DNA of 64,000 nucleotides from Argopecten irradians (lineage: Eukaryota > Mollusca > Bivalvia > Pectinida > Pectinidae): assembly GCF_041381155.1 (NCBI RefSeq), contig NC_091147.1:28803349-28867348 (forward strand), read 5' to 3'. Position 1 is the first letter of the stretch. Each line of letters opens with the position of its first letter. The translations under genes and the position numbers were made by a program. Below the pieces are notes generated by a model. The model had not been told where the DNA came from. It saw only the letters and a program-made list of their open reading frames with translations, and made no database searches. This document shows, in pieces, positions 23,155 through 36,191 of the stretch.

Positions 23155-26100
23155 TCACTCCGTTGCTCTAACCTCCCTCACTAATTTCTTAACCCACACC
23201 AGCAATGATCGTCCTTTATATGGAAGCAGGCGGTCAACATGGTACAAGTTTGGTTGCTTCTTCGCTGACCTCTGGACCTTATATGTCGTATCATCAATCC
23301 TTTCCAGGATTACACAAGGACCCTTCCATGCACATGTCAGCTTCTTACAAACACCTGTCTTCTGTAATGGCTCATACAACCAAACAACTTGACCAACATC
23401 CAACCCATGTCTCCTACTGGCTCGTACATCATATTGTCTCTTCTGATATTCACTGCTCCGTTTCAATGCTTTACGGGCCATCTCGTGAGTCTTGCTAAGA
23501 GTTTTCTGTAAGTTAAGAACATATTCGTTTTCATCATCTTCATTATCTGTCTGAATTTCAGGTTGGGCGACAACAGCTTGCAGAGGCATCACAATCTCTC
23601 GACCAAAGACCATCATGTTTGGAGTCCTGTGGGTACTGCTGTGAACTGACGACCGATAGGCCATCATGACCTGTGGCAACAACTCATCCCATGTGGACTG
23701 TTTCTTCTCACAGTACATTGTCAACATAGCTGTCAGTGTTCGATTAAAGCGTTCAACATTACCGTTACTCTGTGGTCTCATACTTGTTGTTCTTGTTTTG
23801 TCTATTTTCAGTAGCTTACACATCTGCTGGAAAGTCTCAGACTCGAAATTCCTACCCTGGTCTGAGTGTATCTGGAGTGGAGTTCCAAACCTACAAATGA
23901 ATTCATCTACAAACACCCTACACACCGTTATAGCTTCCTGGTTTGGCAGAGGATACGCCTCTGTCCACTTTGTGAAACAATCACAAACTACTAGAATATA
24001 TCTGTTATTCTTGTTTGTCAAAGGCAACGGACCCAGGATATCAATTTCAATTCTCTCCATAGGTCCACCGGTAATAAATTGCCTCATAGGAGCAGGTTTG
24101 TTGTTTCTTCCTGTCTTACGTGCAAAACATCCGCAGGTCCTGCAATATTCTTCAACAGTTGCTTTCATATTTGGCCAACAGAATGCGGTTTTTATTCTCT
24201 CCAAAGTTTTCTCAACTCCCAAATGACCAGCTGTTGGAACATCATGATAAAATTTTAGGACTTCCAGTTTCTTCTCTTCAGGAACTACAAGTTGAAGGCA
24301 AGATCCCCTATTGTCATTCAGCCACTTCCTGTATAGCATGCCAGATCTAATCTCAAGTCGTTCCCACTGGCGCCACAAACATTTCACGTCGCTTGTCATC
24401 CCAGAAATGCTGCTCCATTCAGGTCTGACTTCATCAGCTTCCTTATGAACCATTATCGTGGATGTCTTTGGATCCTGAAGTTGGAGATGGTGAATAACTT
24501 CTGGCTCCCAACCTGGCAGCAGAGCTTGATTGCGAATAGTCTCCTGAATTTGTTTGCTTTTGTGACCCCTGGTAACAGCTTTGACATAGTTACATTCCTC
24601 TACATCACCACACTCCTCGGCGCCATGTTCATCATCCAAGCTTTGCTGACGTCTACAGGTGTTACATGGGCGCCTAGAAAGAGCATCGGCATTGGAGTGT
24701 TTAAGTCCAGGACGGTGTACCACTGACAAATTGTATGTAGCAAGTTCTTGTAACCATCGAGCTACCTGGCCGGTAGGGTTCTTCAGATTCCTCATCCATG
24801 TTACAGCTGCATTGTCCGTCCGCAGGAGTATTTCCTGGCCATACAAGTAGCAATGATAATTCTTCAGGGCGCAAACCACAGCCAACAGCTCCTTTCTAGT
24901 GATACAATACCGCTGTTCATGATTGTTCATAGATTTACTGAAGTAGGAAATTACCTTCTCTGTGCCATCCTGAAGCTGAGACAGAACTGCTCCAACTGCA
25001 TGATCACTAGCATCAGTGTCGAGGATGAATCCTACACCGGGGATAGGATATGATAAAATTGGTGGAGAAACCAAGGCTGCCTTCAGCTGTTGAAAAGCTG
25101 ATGCATGATCATCGTTCCAGTGATACTTTTGGTTCTTTTGACTTATCTTATGCAACGGGCGGGCAATGTTAGCAAAACCTTTAACAAAGCGACGATAATA
25201 GCTGCATAGTCCTAAGAAGCTTCGTACTTCTTTTGTGCTAGTGGGTCTGGGCCAGTTCTGAACTGCATCAACCTTTGCTGGATCTGTGTGTATTCCTTCC
25301 TCAGAGACAACGTGGCCTAGGACTTGGATGTGTTTTTGGAAGAAATGACATTTGGATGGTTTTAGCTTTAAAATTGGCATTGAGTAGTCTCACAAAGACA
25401 AACTCAAGTCTTGATAGGGTCTGTGCAAAACTGACAGCTGGTACAATAATATCATCCATATACAGCAAGCAAATTTCCCACTGGAGTCCACGCAATACAT
25501 CCTCCATGAGTCTTTCGAATGTGGATGGTGAGTTTGCCAGACCAAAAGGCATAACTTTAAATTGGTACAATCCTTGACTGGTGGAAAAGGCTGTTTTCTC
25601 TTTATCCTCTTCATTCATGCCTATCTGCCAAAATCCCGAATTAAGATCCATGCAACTGAACCACTTTGCTCCGGATAAAGAATCTAGACATTCGTCAATC
25701 CGAGGCAAAGGGTATGCGTCTTTTACTGTGACATCATTCAGTTTCCGATAATCCACACAAAACCGAGTACTACCATCCTTCTTTGAAACTAGAACGATAG
25801 GCGAGGACCAGGGGCTACTTGATGGTTCTACAACACCACGTTCTATCATCTTTTCCAACTCTGCTTTTTCGATGTCCCGCTTACCAAAGGGTAGTCTGCG
25901 TGTTGGTTGGCGTATGGGATGGGCAGTTCCAGTATTGATTCTATGTTGAACTCTATCTGTACGGCCAAGATCACTAGATGACTGTGAGAAAACATTCTCA
26001 TATTTCGTCAGCAATAACGCCAATTGTCTTCTCTCATCAGCTGAGATGTGAACAGAGCTTCTCTCCAGCAAATCTGTTAAATGCGGTGGAACCTCTTGGT

Positions 26101-26885
26101 TATTGGAATGATTGTCATTGTACTCTGCGGATGTCACAGCCTGGACAATATCTGGGGCAGATTTCCTCATAGTAGGACTCGCATGTTCCCAGCCGCATAT
26201 TTGGATACAAGGTCACAGGTACACTCCCAAAGTTAACAATAGTTACAGACTTCTCTTCCATACGAGTATTGACAATGCCTGGAAGCAAGAGTACATCTTG
26301 ATCGGCAAAAGTATCCGTCGTCATCTCAATAAGTCCAGCATCAGCTAAATGAGTTGAACCCGATATATAAATACGTACACCAACACGTGAAAAAGGTGGA
26401 ACTACGGTAGTCTCAGTTGCAGAAACTTTACATACCATCTGTGTTTCTCCGCCAAGCCAACAAGGAATGTCGCCGGTGTTTGTACAAAGTGCCAATTTCC
26501 TACGGACTATCCTGGTTATGTGTTTCAGAAGAAAATCTTGTCCCAGTATGGCATCCCCATCGATGTCACAAACAGTAATGGGTATGTGATATATGGTATC
26601 ACCAATTAGGATCCCAAGTTCCGTACGGCCTTGAACTTTCACTTCATTACCATTTACATCTAACAACCTGCGTGAATTTGAGGTAAGATGGTAGTCACTG
26701 CTTAAAGAATGGAAAACAGATGTCGGGATTAAAGTAGCTGTTGAGCCGGTGTCAATCAAAAAGTTTACAGGAATTCCACAAAGATTTCCTTGTATGTATA
26801 GGCCATTGTCCCATTTCTTGTATGGTTCTCCAACATTTCCTAGCCACATCACACTTTCGTTTCCGCTGGGCCTTTCTTCCGTCAT
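23155..26885 (-). pseudogene. pol: pol region of copy A: protease, RT, RNase H, integrase (fossil, broken)
   Basis: In element order: an aspartic protease with LIDTGS (near 26750) and ILGQDF; reverse transcriptase with YMDD (near 25460); RNase H with LDTDAS and RKELLAVV; integrase with a zinc-binding HHCC region (near 24200), the D,D,E core (IDILGP, HSDQGRNF, NGNVERF) and a C-terminal chromatin-facing domain of GPY/F type. The order PR-RT-RH-IN defines Ty3/gypsy. pol follows gag by two nucleotides in another frame, as in relatives that use frameshifting. Broken, with about one or two interruptions. Confidence 0.93.
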
Positions 26886-26887
26886 AC

Positions 26888-27883
26888 CTAGGCCCTCTGA
26901 GCTGACGGATTGGAGTTTCCCTGAATCTGTTGATTATTACTTGGATTCTTCTTATCAGGACAATCCCTCATGAAATGATTTGGAGATTGACAGATATAAC
27001 AAGTCCGGTTCCCGTTCGGTTGTCCGGTGCCACGGTATGACTTCTTATTGCCACTCTCAAGTCTCGCAAGTCGTTCCTCCAGCCTTTTAAGCATACTTTC
27101 TATTCCTCCAGAGTTGCTTGATCTGTCAACTGGCATATTGTCTTGGGAGTGTTGGGTTTGCTCACTGACTGCTCTAACTGTTGACCTCTTCTTGTCATCT
27201 TCTCCAAGTATTCCTTCGTATCTCTCCACCACCTCTACAGCTTGTTCTACAGTTTTACAATCTTTATCAATACACCGACATTTCATCTCTAAAGTAATGC
27301 TTTTATAAAGTTGATTCAAAGCTAACGCTTCCTGTGCAGTTGCACTGAGATTTACATAGGCCCGCTGTGACATCTGTCGAAGGTCATCCCCAAGGGCAGC
27401 AATAGTTTCAGTTGGTTGGCGTTTACGAGCTTCAAACCTTGACAGCCACCTATTCTGTTGTCTAGAACTCCCAAATCGTAGCTCCAGCTTATCAATAAGA
27501 CTCTGGTATGTCTTCCGGTCGGCCGAAGGCAAACTGATATAAAAGGTTCGTGCTGGTCCACGAAGGCATGCTGCTAGGGCCAATACTTTCTCATTGTCTC
27601 CCCATCTTCCAAGTTCAGCACATGCATCAAAATGGGATATGTACTCCTGCCAGTCTTCAGTCCCTGTATACTTCTCGGGCTTCATCTGGATAGTCTTCCT
27701 TGGTTGGAAGCGACCACTTGGCTCCGGAATGCGATTTGGCTCTACATAGCCAGATGCGTCTTCGAATTCCTCAAATTCCACTGTTTCATCATTAGCTATA
27801 TCATCCCTGTCTCCTTGACCTTGCTCATCAGGTTCCATGTCATGTCGGAAAACTATGTCGCGATCCGGTGAGTTCGCCATCAT
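26888..27883 (-). CDS. gag: gag of copy A (fossil, looks whole)
   Basis: 331 codons. An acidic N-terminal ~70 residues precede a retrotransposon-gag capsid region (about residues 70-220, with WQEYISHF and ACLRGPARTFY). A coiled-coil-prone stretch (SMLKRLEERLARLE) follows, and then one CCHC zinc knuckle, CYICQSPNHFMRDC, near the C terminus. This is the structural protein of the element's particle, and the knuckle binds RNA. The start is the first ATG after the primer site, about 125 bp downstream. It appears unbroken and almost identical to the gag of copy B. Confidence 0.92.
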   Translation of the reverse strand: MMANSPDRDIVFRHDMEPDEQGQGDRDDIANDETVEFEEFEDASGYVEPNRIPEPSGRFQPRKTIQMKPEKYTGTEDWQEYISHFDACAELGRWGDNEKVLALAACLRGPARTFYISLPSADRKTYQSLIDKLELRFGSSRQQNRWLSRFEARKRQPTETIAALGDDLRQMSQRAYVNLSATAQEALALNQLYKSITLEMKCRCIDKDCKTVEQAVEVVERYEGILGEDDKKRSTVRAVSEQTQHSQDNMPVDRSSNSGGIESMLKRLEERLARLESGNKKSYRGTGQPNGNRTCYICQSPNHFMRDCPDKKNPSNNQQIQGNSNPSAQRA

Positions 27884-28006
27884 AAATTGTAAGACTCGGA
27901 TAACTATAACACAAGTTGGATAATTTTAAAAATATGTACAAAGTTCCACTACACTAGCAAGTTGTCAAGGCGAGGTCCGTATCCTAGATATCGTAAAAAG
28001 TCTGAT

Positions 28007-28024
28007 ATCCCACTTCTGACACCA
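28007..28024 (-). other. tRNA-Leu primer-binding site (copy A)
   Basis: The + strand atcccacttctgacacca equals the 3' end of a eukaryotic tRNA-Leu (CAA type as I recall it) including CCA, with a 2-nt spacer to the LTR. This fixes the LTR boundary and the element's orientation. Confidence 0.85.
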
Positions 28025-28026
28025 TT

Positions 28027-29456
28027 TGTAACAGGAATTAGCCGATTCGTTGATCCCTCCAAGGCCGCTTCTCAAAGACAATAGACAAACTTCTTTTTAG
28101 TCTATCAATTTATTTAGGTGGAACATGTTTAAAATTACATAACAGTTTTGGCCTTCCTCTAGGTCTCTCTCTTTCTCTCAAAGTCGCTAGTATAGTAGGA
28201 GATAGCTCTACAGCATTGTAATTGACATATGACGAATATACGGGCGCGTTGACTGGTCAGATACCATCATAGTTTTAAATATAGAAACGTAGAATGACCG
28301 GATGTACCACCTCGGTATATAGTATTAGTAAATGGAAGATAACTCCACGAATTATGAGGAAATATTCATATTATTTAGAATTTAGTTACTTTCTCTTTGA
28401 CTCATTTATGAATAGGTATATAAAAACCTATTGAATACATATATAATATCCAAAATTCCCAAGCCATGATGTTAGGCTAAGTACCTTGCCGTATCAGTGT
28501 ATGCTGCTGTCGCTGGCTGAGCAAATCTGACAAGACAGTTGAAATCGCGCGCTTATATAAACTTTCCAGCGATCACGTGACCGAATCTGACCAATCGCCG
28601 CTTGTCCGGCGCCGTACAATAATCTCTTCGCCGGACAATAAAATCAATAACATGACAAAATATCTAAGTAATTAACTATCGCATGTCCGTTTGATCTACG
28701 ATTAATTTACACATAATAAAGTACTAGAATATGACGTGTCCGTCAGAATTTACACAATAACAATGTTTCTACTAACGTGTCCGGCACTTTGGTATAGTAA
28801 CTAAATAGTACCACAAGTACACTGATGCTCTCTGACACGAAATATAGTCCGCAGACTTTACTCTAAATGTATGCGTTACACAACGCATCGTTCTCTCACA
28901 CTTTGATACAACATTCTTTCAAATCACTCTTATGATATTACTATAGAATATAATAAGTTATTTAGCAAGGCTTTCCTTATCCCTATTCTGCTACTTAGTC
29001 GCTACGTAAACAAAGAAGGCGCCCGCGAATCGGACAACTCTGGTAATCGCGCATAGACTGGCTATAATGCCTCAGTAACACTTCACATGTTGTAGTATCA
29101 GGATGAGAATCCAATATCACAAGTATGTATAAGTCCTTCCAACTGACGAAAGTCTATTTTGATATAAAATAAGAAGATTAACAGACTTTGTTGCTCCGAA
29201 TTCCTTCAGTTCACAAATCCATGTCGTCCACGAAAATCCACTAGATGCATCACAACTGTGATTATCGGTAAACTATTACTATAATGTGAAATATATATAT
29301 AGGTAAAAATCTATGTCCTGACTTCCCAACATTTCCCATGTACATTAATTTGGTATCCTAAGATCTAAATAACCAGAATCTCTCATGACACACACGCACA
29401 TTGCAAATGGCCAGAGTATAAACGTTACTGGTAAATACAAGTCCCACGTTATTACA
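28027..29456 (-). repeat. LTR 2 (5' LTR of copy A), ~1430 bp
   Basis: Same ends as LTR 1. It differs from LTR 1 and LTR 3 in about twenty places, several clustered (near 28790-28815 and 29057-29090), making it the odd one of the three. Followed by ataa and then a 25-bp flank shared with LTR 3. Confidence 0.92.
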
Positions 29457-29485
29457 ATAACAAGAAAACATGCTACAACGTACCA
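29457..29485. repeat. Flank duplicated after LTR 2 and LTR 3
   Basis: The ~29 bp starting ataacaagaaaacatgctac is identical here and at 38759-38787. Beyond it the two sites differ for a few tens of bases and then both enter the same 37-bp minisatellite. This is non-element DNA and shows that both junctions derive from one insertion site. Confidence 0.9.
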
Positions 29486-29496
29486 ATGAAAATTCC

Positions 29497-30362
29497 TAGA
29501 ATTGCTGGGCTATTGATGCACCTACATTTGTAATTGCTGGATGGTGTGGCACCATATATTTGTACCATTGCTGGGACTTGGTGGTGGCACCTACATATTG
29601 TACCATTGCTGGGACTTGGTGGTGGCACCTACATTTGTATCATTGCTGGGGCTATGTGGTGGCACCTACATTTGTACCATTGCTGGGACTTGGTGGTGGT
29701 GGCACCTACATTTGTATCATTGCTGGGGCTATGTGGTGGCACCTACATTTGTATCATTGCTGGGACTTGGTGGTGGCACCTACATTTGTACAATTGCTGG
29801 GACTTTGGTGGTGGCACCTACATTTGTACCATTGCTGGGACTTGGTGGTGGCACCTACATTTGTACCATTGCTGGGCTTGGTGGTGGTACCTACATTTGT
29901 ACCATTGCTGGGGACTTGGTGGTGGCACCTACATTTGTACCATTGCTGGGACTTGGTGGTGGCACCTACATTTGTACAATTGCTGGGACTTGGTGGTGGC
30001 ACCTACATTGTACATGGTGTGTACATTTGTACATTGCTGGGACTTGGTGGTGGCACCTACATTTGTACCATTGCTGGGGCTTGGTGGTGGCACCTACATT
30101 TGTATCATTGCTTGGGCTTGGTGGTGGCACCTACATTTGTACAATTGCTGGGCTTGGTGGTGGCACCTACATTTGTACCATTGCTGGGGCTTGGTGGTGG
30201 CACCTACATTTGTTCATTGCTGGGGCTTGGTGGTGGCACCTACATTTGTACCATTGCTGGGGCTTGGTGGTGGCACCTACATTTGTATCATTGCTGGGGC
30301 TTGGTGGTGGCACCTACATTTGTATCATTGCTGGGACTTGGTGGTGGCACCTACATTTGTAT
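29497..30362. repeat. 37-bp minisatellite, array 1 (~23 units)
   Basis: Units carry gctgggacttggtggtggca followed by cctacatttgtaccatt. The period of 37 makes all three + frames open with the same 37-residue cycle, so the 296-375-codon frames are artefacts. The last unit ends abruptly where accessory-ORF sequence of copy B starts. Confidence 0.94.
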
Positions 30363-31978
30363 CTGCGTGGTACTACGACTTCGTCAGTCACGCCTCTCTC
30401 GAGTGTCATGGCTGCAAACTCCCAGGCCCTCAGCTTCTGGTCCGCTGTGAACGATTTCCAGCCAAGAGGCGGCCATCTAATGGAAGATATCACTGTCTGT
30501 TTCTCAGTCCAGCTCTTCTCGATGGAGCAACTAATGGCATGCATCCCGTTCTTAACATGTGCTGCGCTCTCATTCCATCACAGTTTGGTTGGTGACGACC
30601 CTTCTCTTCATTGGCTACTCCCTTGCATCTACTTGGGTTGTCAGCTGTTGGTACACTACTGTCGCTAATGTTGGCTGGTGGAGCGCTTGGTGTTGGAATG
30701 CGACGGAGGTCGAGGACTGTCTCCTGGCTGCCACCATCCTCGGACCTGCTGACTGGACGACTTAAATCAAGTACAGCAGTACTGGACAAGTCTTTGGGGC
30801 TCGGAAGATAGCTTGGTTTCCGTCTTCTGCAAAACTGCTGGTGTAATTGCTGCTGTCTCTGGGGCTTCCACTGCCTCTTCTGGCCTAACAACGGGTCTTG
30901 TCACAGATGAATCACCATCCACACTGAGGTCCATAACTTCCTCATGGGAGTCATCTGGGAGATTGGCTTCCTGCGTAGATGGACAAGCGACCTCGCACAC
31001 GTCTCCTGGAGTTTGGCTTCGGTTCTCATTGAGTTGTTCCCCGGCGGCCTCTGCAGTGAGCACTCCGTCTTTATCTCCACTTGATTCAACCCTTGGTTCC
31101 ACCCTTGGTTCCACTCTCCTTCTCTTTGCTGGGGACGGACTGCCATGACGACGGCGAGCGACCGAATTGATATCTCACCCTGCAATGAGAGTCTTGATGG
31201 CCTTGGGGGCAATACCCAGCACCGCCGATAGTTTAAGCCGGAGAGCTGTTTGATTTCCTTTCAGTACCCGCCGGACTGGTGTACTGGACAGCGTTGAAGG
31301 AACTGTCGTTGATATTCCTCCGGGCGAGGCTGGCCATGGTCGTGCTGTTCTGTAGAGCCTTCTCTTCCAGCTCAATGGACCAGAAGGTCCTCTGGTCCCG
31401 GGAATACATCTCTACCTTGGCGTGGCGGCTTGTTAAAGATATATGCCCGATGATAACATCCGGTGCACCTATCTGGGCGGGTTGGAAGGTGAATATGCCC
31501 TGGTGTCTTCGTCGTAGTCTGGCACAAACTGGCTCTCAGTCGATGGCGACCTCTGGATTCGGCGGGACGTATCCCAACCTGACCGGAATGATGTCTGCGT
31601 CTTGTCTGTCTTCCGGCATTTCCGAAGCCAATCTAGAACAGCTTCCCTAGCCTGCAACGCCTCTGGAGATTCCCAGCTAGTAGGGGTGACTACTCTTCTG
31701 TAGTCCTCCGGGTGGACGGACAACCAGAACCCGTTGGCCTCTGTCAGGAAAGCATCTAATGTGGCTTTCAAAAACGTCTTATGCTTCTTCTGACAATGGG
31801 GCTGTAAATCTGCTACTCTCCGGAATGTTTTCTCCTCGTCGTAGCACCAGGGGCATACTACTCGTAGTACAGAGTGTGGTGACGACATCAAATGAGTCTT
31901 TAGATCTCGGTTTGAAGGAAATGATGTGTGTGATGAGCACAACCAGCAGGTGAACACCTTCGTAACAGTTGAAGTCAT
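30363..31978 (-). pseudogene. Accessory ORF3 of copy B (fossil, broken, partial)
   Basis: Matches the accessory ORF of copy A, keeping the two N-terminal C2H2-like fingers, the basic stretch and the DLS/DLR motifs. Its 3' part is replaced by the minisatellite. Broken, with a few interruptions; copy A should be used as the reference for this gene. Confidence 0.85.
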
Positions 31979-32459
31979 CTGTGAATGAGATACAATTGAT
32001 CTTTAAGTTAATTTCATCAATCTATCCTAACGCATCCCTAAGATGGTACATCTTCGGGTAAGCTACTCAACGAGATTCTTCGGTTACACGGATTTGATAC
32101 ATCTACACGGCGTGGACGAAGAGGAAGGCTGGTTAATACAATCATACAGTATATCAGCTACATATTTACAACAAAATAAAACGCGTGGCAATTCTTTACT
32201 CCCCTCTAGCTTCAAGCTTTACATGACTAACTGCTCGGCTATCCAACGCCATTATGGACCTGCCGAACCGGATGAGACCCGACTGGGTGATCAAGCCAGT
32301 CGCACATCCATCGAGAGCTCTCTTTTCCTCTAGCGTGTGCGCGGCACCTAGGCATACAGTCAATACTTCCGAGCTAGAATAGAATTCCACCTCATGCGTT
32401 CAATACGGCAAGCCCAGTCCGTAACTGTCCTCCGTCAACAAATAAATACTGCAACTGCG
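31979..32459 (-). other. Spacer between integrase and accessory ORF (copy B)
   Basis: Counterpart of 22674-23154, almost identical; no gene seen. Confidence 0.5.
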
Positions 32460-35400
32460 TCACTCCGTTGCTCTAACCTCCCTCACTAATTTCTTAACCC
32501 ACACCAGCAATGATCGTCCTTTATATGGAAGCAGGCGGTCAACATGGTACAAGTTTGGTTGCTTCTTCGCTGACCTCTGGACCTTATATGTCGTATCATC
32601 AATCCTTTCCAGGATTACACAAGGACCCTTCCATGCACATGTCAGCTTCTTACAAACACCTGTCTTCTGTAATGGCTCATACAACCAAACAACTTGACCA
32701 ACATCCAACCCATGTCTCCTACTGGCTCGTACATCATATTGTCTCTTCTGATATTCACTGCTCCGTTTCAATGCTTTACGGGCCATCTCGTGAGTCTTGC
32801 TAAGAGTTTTCTGTAAGTTAAGAACATATTCGTTTTCATCATCTTCATTATCTGTCTGAATTTCAGGTTGGGCGACAACAGCTTGCAGAGGCATCACAAT
32901 CTCTCGACCAAAGACCATCATGTTTGGAGTCCTGTGGGTACTGCTGTGAACTGACGACCGATAGGCCATCATGACCTGTGGCAACAACTCATCCCATGTG
33001 GACTGTTTCCTCTCACAGTACATTGTCAACATAGCTGTCAGTGTTCGATTAAAGCGTTCAACATTGCCGTTACTCTGTGGTCTCATACTTGTTGTTCTTG
33101 TTTTGTCTATTTTCAGTAGCTTACACATCTGCTGGAAAGTCTCAGACTCGAAATTCCTACCCTGGTCTGAGTGTATCTGGAGTGGAGTTCCAAACCTACA
33201 AATGAATTCATCTACAAACACCCTACACACCGTTATAGCTTCCTGGTTTGGCAGAGGATACGCCTCTGTCCACTTTGTGAAACAATCACAAACTACTAGA
33301 ATATATCTGTTATTCTTGTTTGTCAAAGGCAACGGACCCAGGATATCAATTTCAATTCTCTCCATAGGTCCACCGGTAATAAATTGCCTCATAGGAGCAG
33401 GTTTGTTGTTTCTTCCTGTCTTACGTGCAAAACATCCGCAGGTCCTGCAATATTCTTCAACAGTTGCTTTCATATTTGGCCAACAGAATGCGGTTTTTAT
33501 TCTCTCCAAAGTTTTCTCAACTCCCAAATGACCAGCTGTTGGAACATCATGATAAAATTTTAGGACTTCCAGTTTCTTCTCTTCAGGAACTACAAGTTGA
33601 AGGCAAGATCCCCTATTGTCATTCAGCCACTTCCTGTATAGCATGCCAGATCTAATCTCAAGTCGTTCCCACTGGCGCCACAAACATTTCACGTCGCTTG
33701 TCATCCAAGAAATGCTGCTCCATTCAGGTCTGACTTCATCAGCTTCCTTATGAACCATTATCGTGGATGTCTTTGGATCCTGAAGTTGGAGATGGTGAAT
33801 AACTTCTGGCTCCCAACCTGGCAGCAGAGCTTGATTGCGAATAGTCTCCTGAATTTGTTTGCTTTTGTGACCCCTGGTAACAGCTTTGACATAGTTACAT
33901 TCCTCTACATCACCACACTCCTCGGCGCCATGTTCATCATCCAAGCTTTGCTGACGTCTACAGGTGTTACATGGGCGCCTAGAAAGAGCATCGGCATTGG
34001 AGTGTTTAAGTCCAGGACGGTGTACCACTGACAAATTGTATGTAGCAAGTTCTTGTAACCATCGAGCTACCTGGCCGGTAGGGTTCTTCAGATTCCTCAT
34101 CCATGTTACAGCTGCATTGTCCGTCCGCAGGAGTATTTCCTGGCCATACAAGTAGCAATGATAATTCTTCAGGGCGCAAACCACAGCCAACAGCTCCTTT
34201 CTAGTGATACAATACCGCTGTTCATGATTGTTCATAGATTTACTGAAGTAGGAAATTACCTTCTCTGTGCCATCCTGAAGCTGAGACAGAACTGCTCCAA
34301 CTGCATGATCACTAGCATCAGTGTCGAGGATGAATCCTACACCGGGGATAGGATATGATAAAATTGGTGGAGAAACCAAGGCTGCCTTCAGCTGTTGAAA
34401 AGCTGATGCATGATCATCGTTCCAGTGATACTTTTGGTTCTTTTGACTTATCTTATGCAACGGGCGGGCAATGTTAGCAAAACCTTTAACAAAGCGACGA
34501 TAATAGCTGCATAGTCCTAAGAAGCTTCGTACTTCTTTTGTGCTAGTGGGTCTGGGCCAGTTCTGAACTGCATCAACCTTTGCTGGATCTGTGTGTATTC
34601 CTTCCTCAGAGACAACGTGGCCTAGGACTTGGATGTGTTTTTGGAAGAAATGACATTTGGATGGTTTTAGCTTTAAATTGGCATTGAGTAGTCTCACAAA
34701 GACAAACTCAAGTCTTGATAGGGTCTGTGCAAAACTGACAGCTGGTACAATAATATCATCCATATACAGCAAGCAAATTTCCCACTGGAGTCCACGCAAT
34801 ACATCCTCCATGAGTCTTTCGAATGTGGATGGTGAGTTTGCCAGACCAAAAGGCATAACTTTAAATTGGTACAATCCTTGACTGGTGGAAAAGGCTGTTT
34901 TCTCTTTATCCTCTTCATTCATGCCTATCTGCCAAAATCCCGAATTAAGATCCATGCAACTGAACCACTTTGCTCCGGATAAAGAATCTAGACATTCGTC
35001 AATCCGAGGCAAAGGGTATGCGTCTTTTACTGTGACATCATTCAGTTTCCGATAATCCACACAAAACCGAGTACTACCATCCTTCTTTGAAACTAGAACG
35101 ATAGGCGAGGACCAGGGGCTACTTGATGGTTTCTACAACACCACGTTCTATCATCTTTTCCAACTCTGCTTTTTCGATGTCCCGCTTACCAAAGGGTAGT
35201 CTGCGTGTTGGTTGGCGTATGGGATGGGCAGTTCCAGTATTGATTCTATGTTGAACTCTATCTGTACGGCCAAGATCACTAGATGACTGTGAGAAAACAT
35301 TCTCATATTTCGTCAGCAATAACGCCAATTGTCTTCTCTCATCAGCTGAGATGTGAACAGAGCTTCTCTCCAGCAAATCTGTTAAATGCGGTGGAACCTC

Positions 35401-36189
35401 TTGGTTATTGGAATGATTGTCATTGTACTCTGCGGATGTCACAGCCTGGACAATATCTGGGGCAGCTTCCTCATAGTAGGACTCGCATGTTCCCAGCCGC
35501 ATATTTGGATACAAGGTCACAGGTACACTCCCAAAGTTAACAATAGTTACAGACTTCTCTTCCATACGAGTATTGACAATGCCTGGAAGCAAGAGTACAT
35601 CTTGATCGGCAAAAGTATCCGTCGTCATCTCAATAAGTCCAGCATCAGCTAAATGAGTTGAACCCGATATATAAATACGTACACCAACACGTGAAAAAGG
35701 TGGAACTACGGTAGTCTCAGTTGCAGAAACTTTACATACCATCTGTGTTTCTCCGCCAAGCCAACAAGGAATGTCGCCGGTGTTTGTACAAAGTGCCAAT
35801 TTCCTATAATCTATCCTGGTTATGTGTTTTAGAAGAAAATCTTGTCCCAGTATGGCATCCCCATTGATGTCACAAACAGTAACGGGTGTGTGATATATGG
35901 TATCACCAATTAGGATCCCAAGTTCCGTACGGCCTTGAACTTTTACTTCATTACCATTTACATCTAACAACCTTCGTGAATTTGAGGTAAGATGGTAGTC
36001 ACTGCTTAAAGAATGGAAAACAGATGTCGGGATTAAAGTAGCTGTTGAGCCGGTGTCAATCAAAAAGTTTACAGGAATTCCACAAAGATTTCCTTGTATG
36101 TATAGGCCATTGTCCCATTTCTTGTATGGTTCTCCAACATTTCCTAGCCACATCACACTTTCGTTTCCGCTGGGCCTTTCTTCCGTCAT
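32460..36189 (-). pseudogene. pol: pol region of copy B: protease, RT, RNase H, integrase (fossil, broken)
   Basis: Same domain order as copy A: DTG protease (near 36050), RT with YMDD (near 34760), RNase H, HHCC zinc region (near 33500), D,D,E integrase core and C-terminal domain. It looks interrupted about once. Differences from copy A are scattered single bases, with a small cluster in the protease region. Confidence 0.93.
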
Positions 36190-36191
36190 AC

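Larger units (their letters stand above)
18915..29456 (-). mobile_element. Ty3/gypsy LTR element, copy A (fossil)
   Basis: A minus-strand LTR element of about 10.5 kb. In element order it runs: LTR (28027-29456), tRNA-Leu primer site, gag, pol (protease, RT, RNase H, integrase), a 3' accessory ORF, a short tandem repeat, polypurine tract, LTR (18915-20343). The LTRs begin TGTAAT and end GTTACA on the element strand. By eye this pair differs at about 1.5% of positions, so the copy is young on an evolutionary scale. It is broken, with about one or two interruptions confined to pol; gag and the accessory ORF look whole. The family is Ty3/gypsy (Metaviridae). I do not assign the lineage and see no reason to call it Steamer-like. 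Confidence 0.93.

Noticed and set aside
18915-29456. Identity with the bivalve Steamer element
   Set aside because: The RT has YMDD, the LTRs are ~1.4 kb and there is an extra 3' ORF; nothing specific to Steamer could be recognised.
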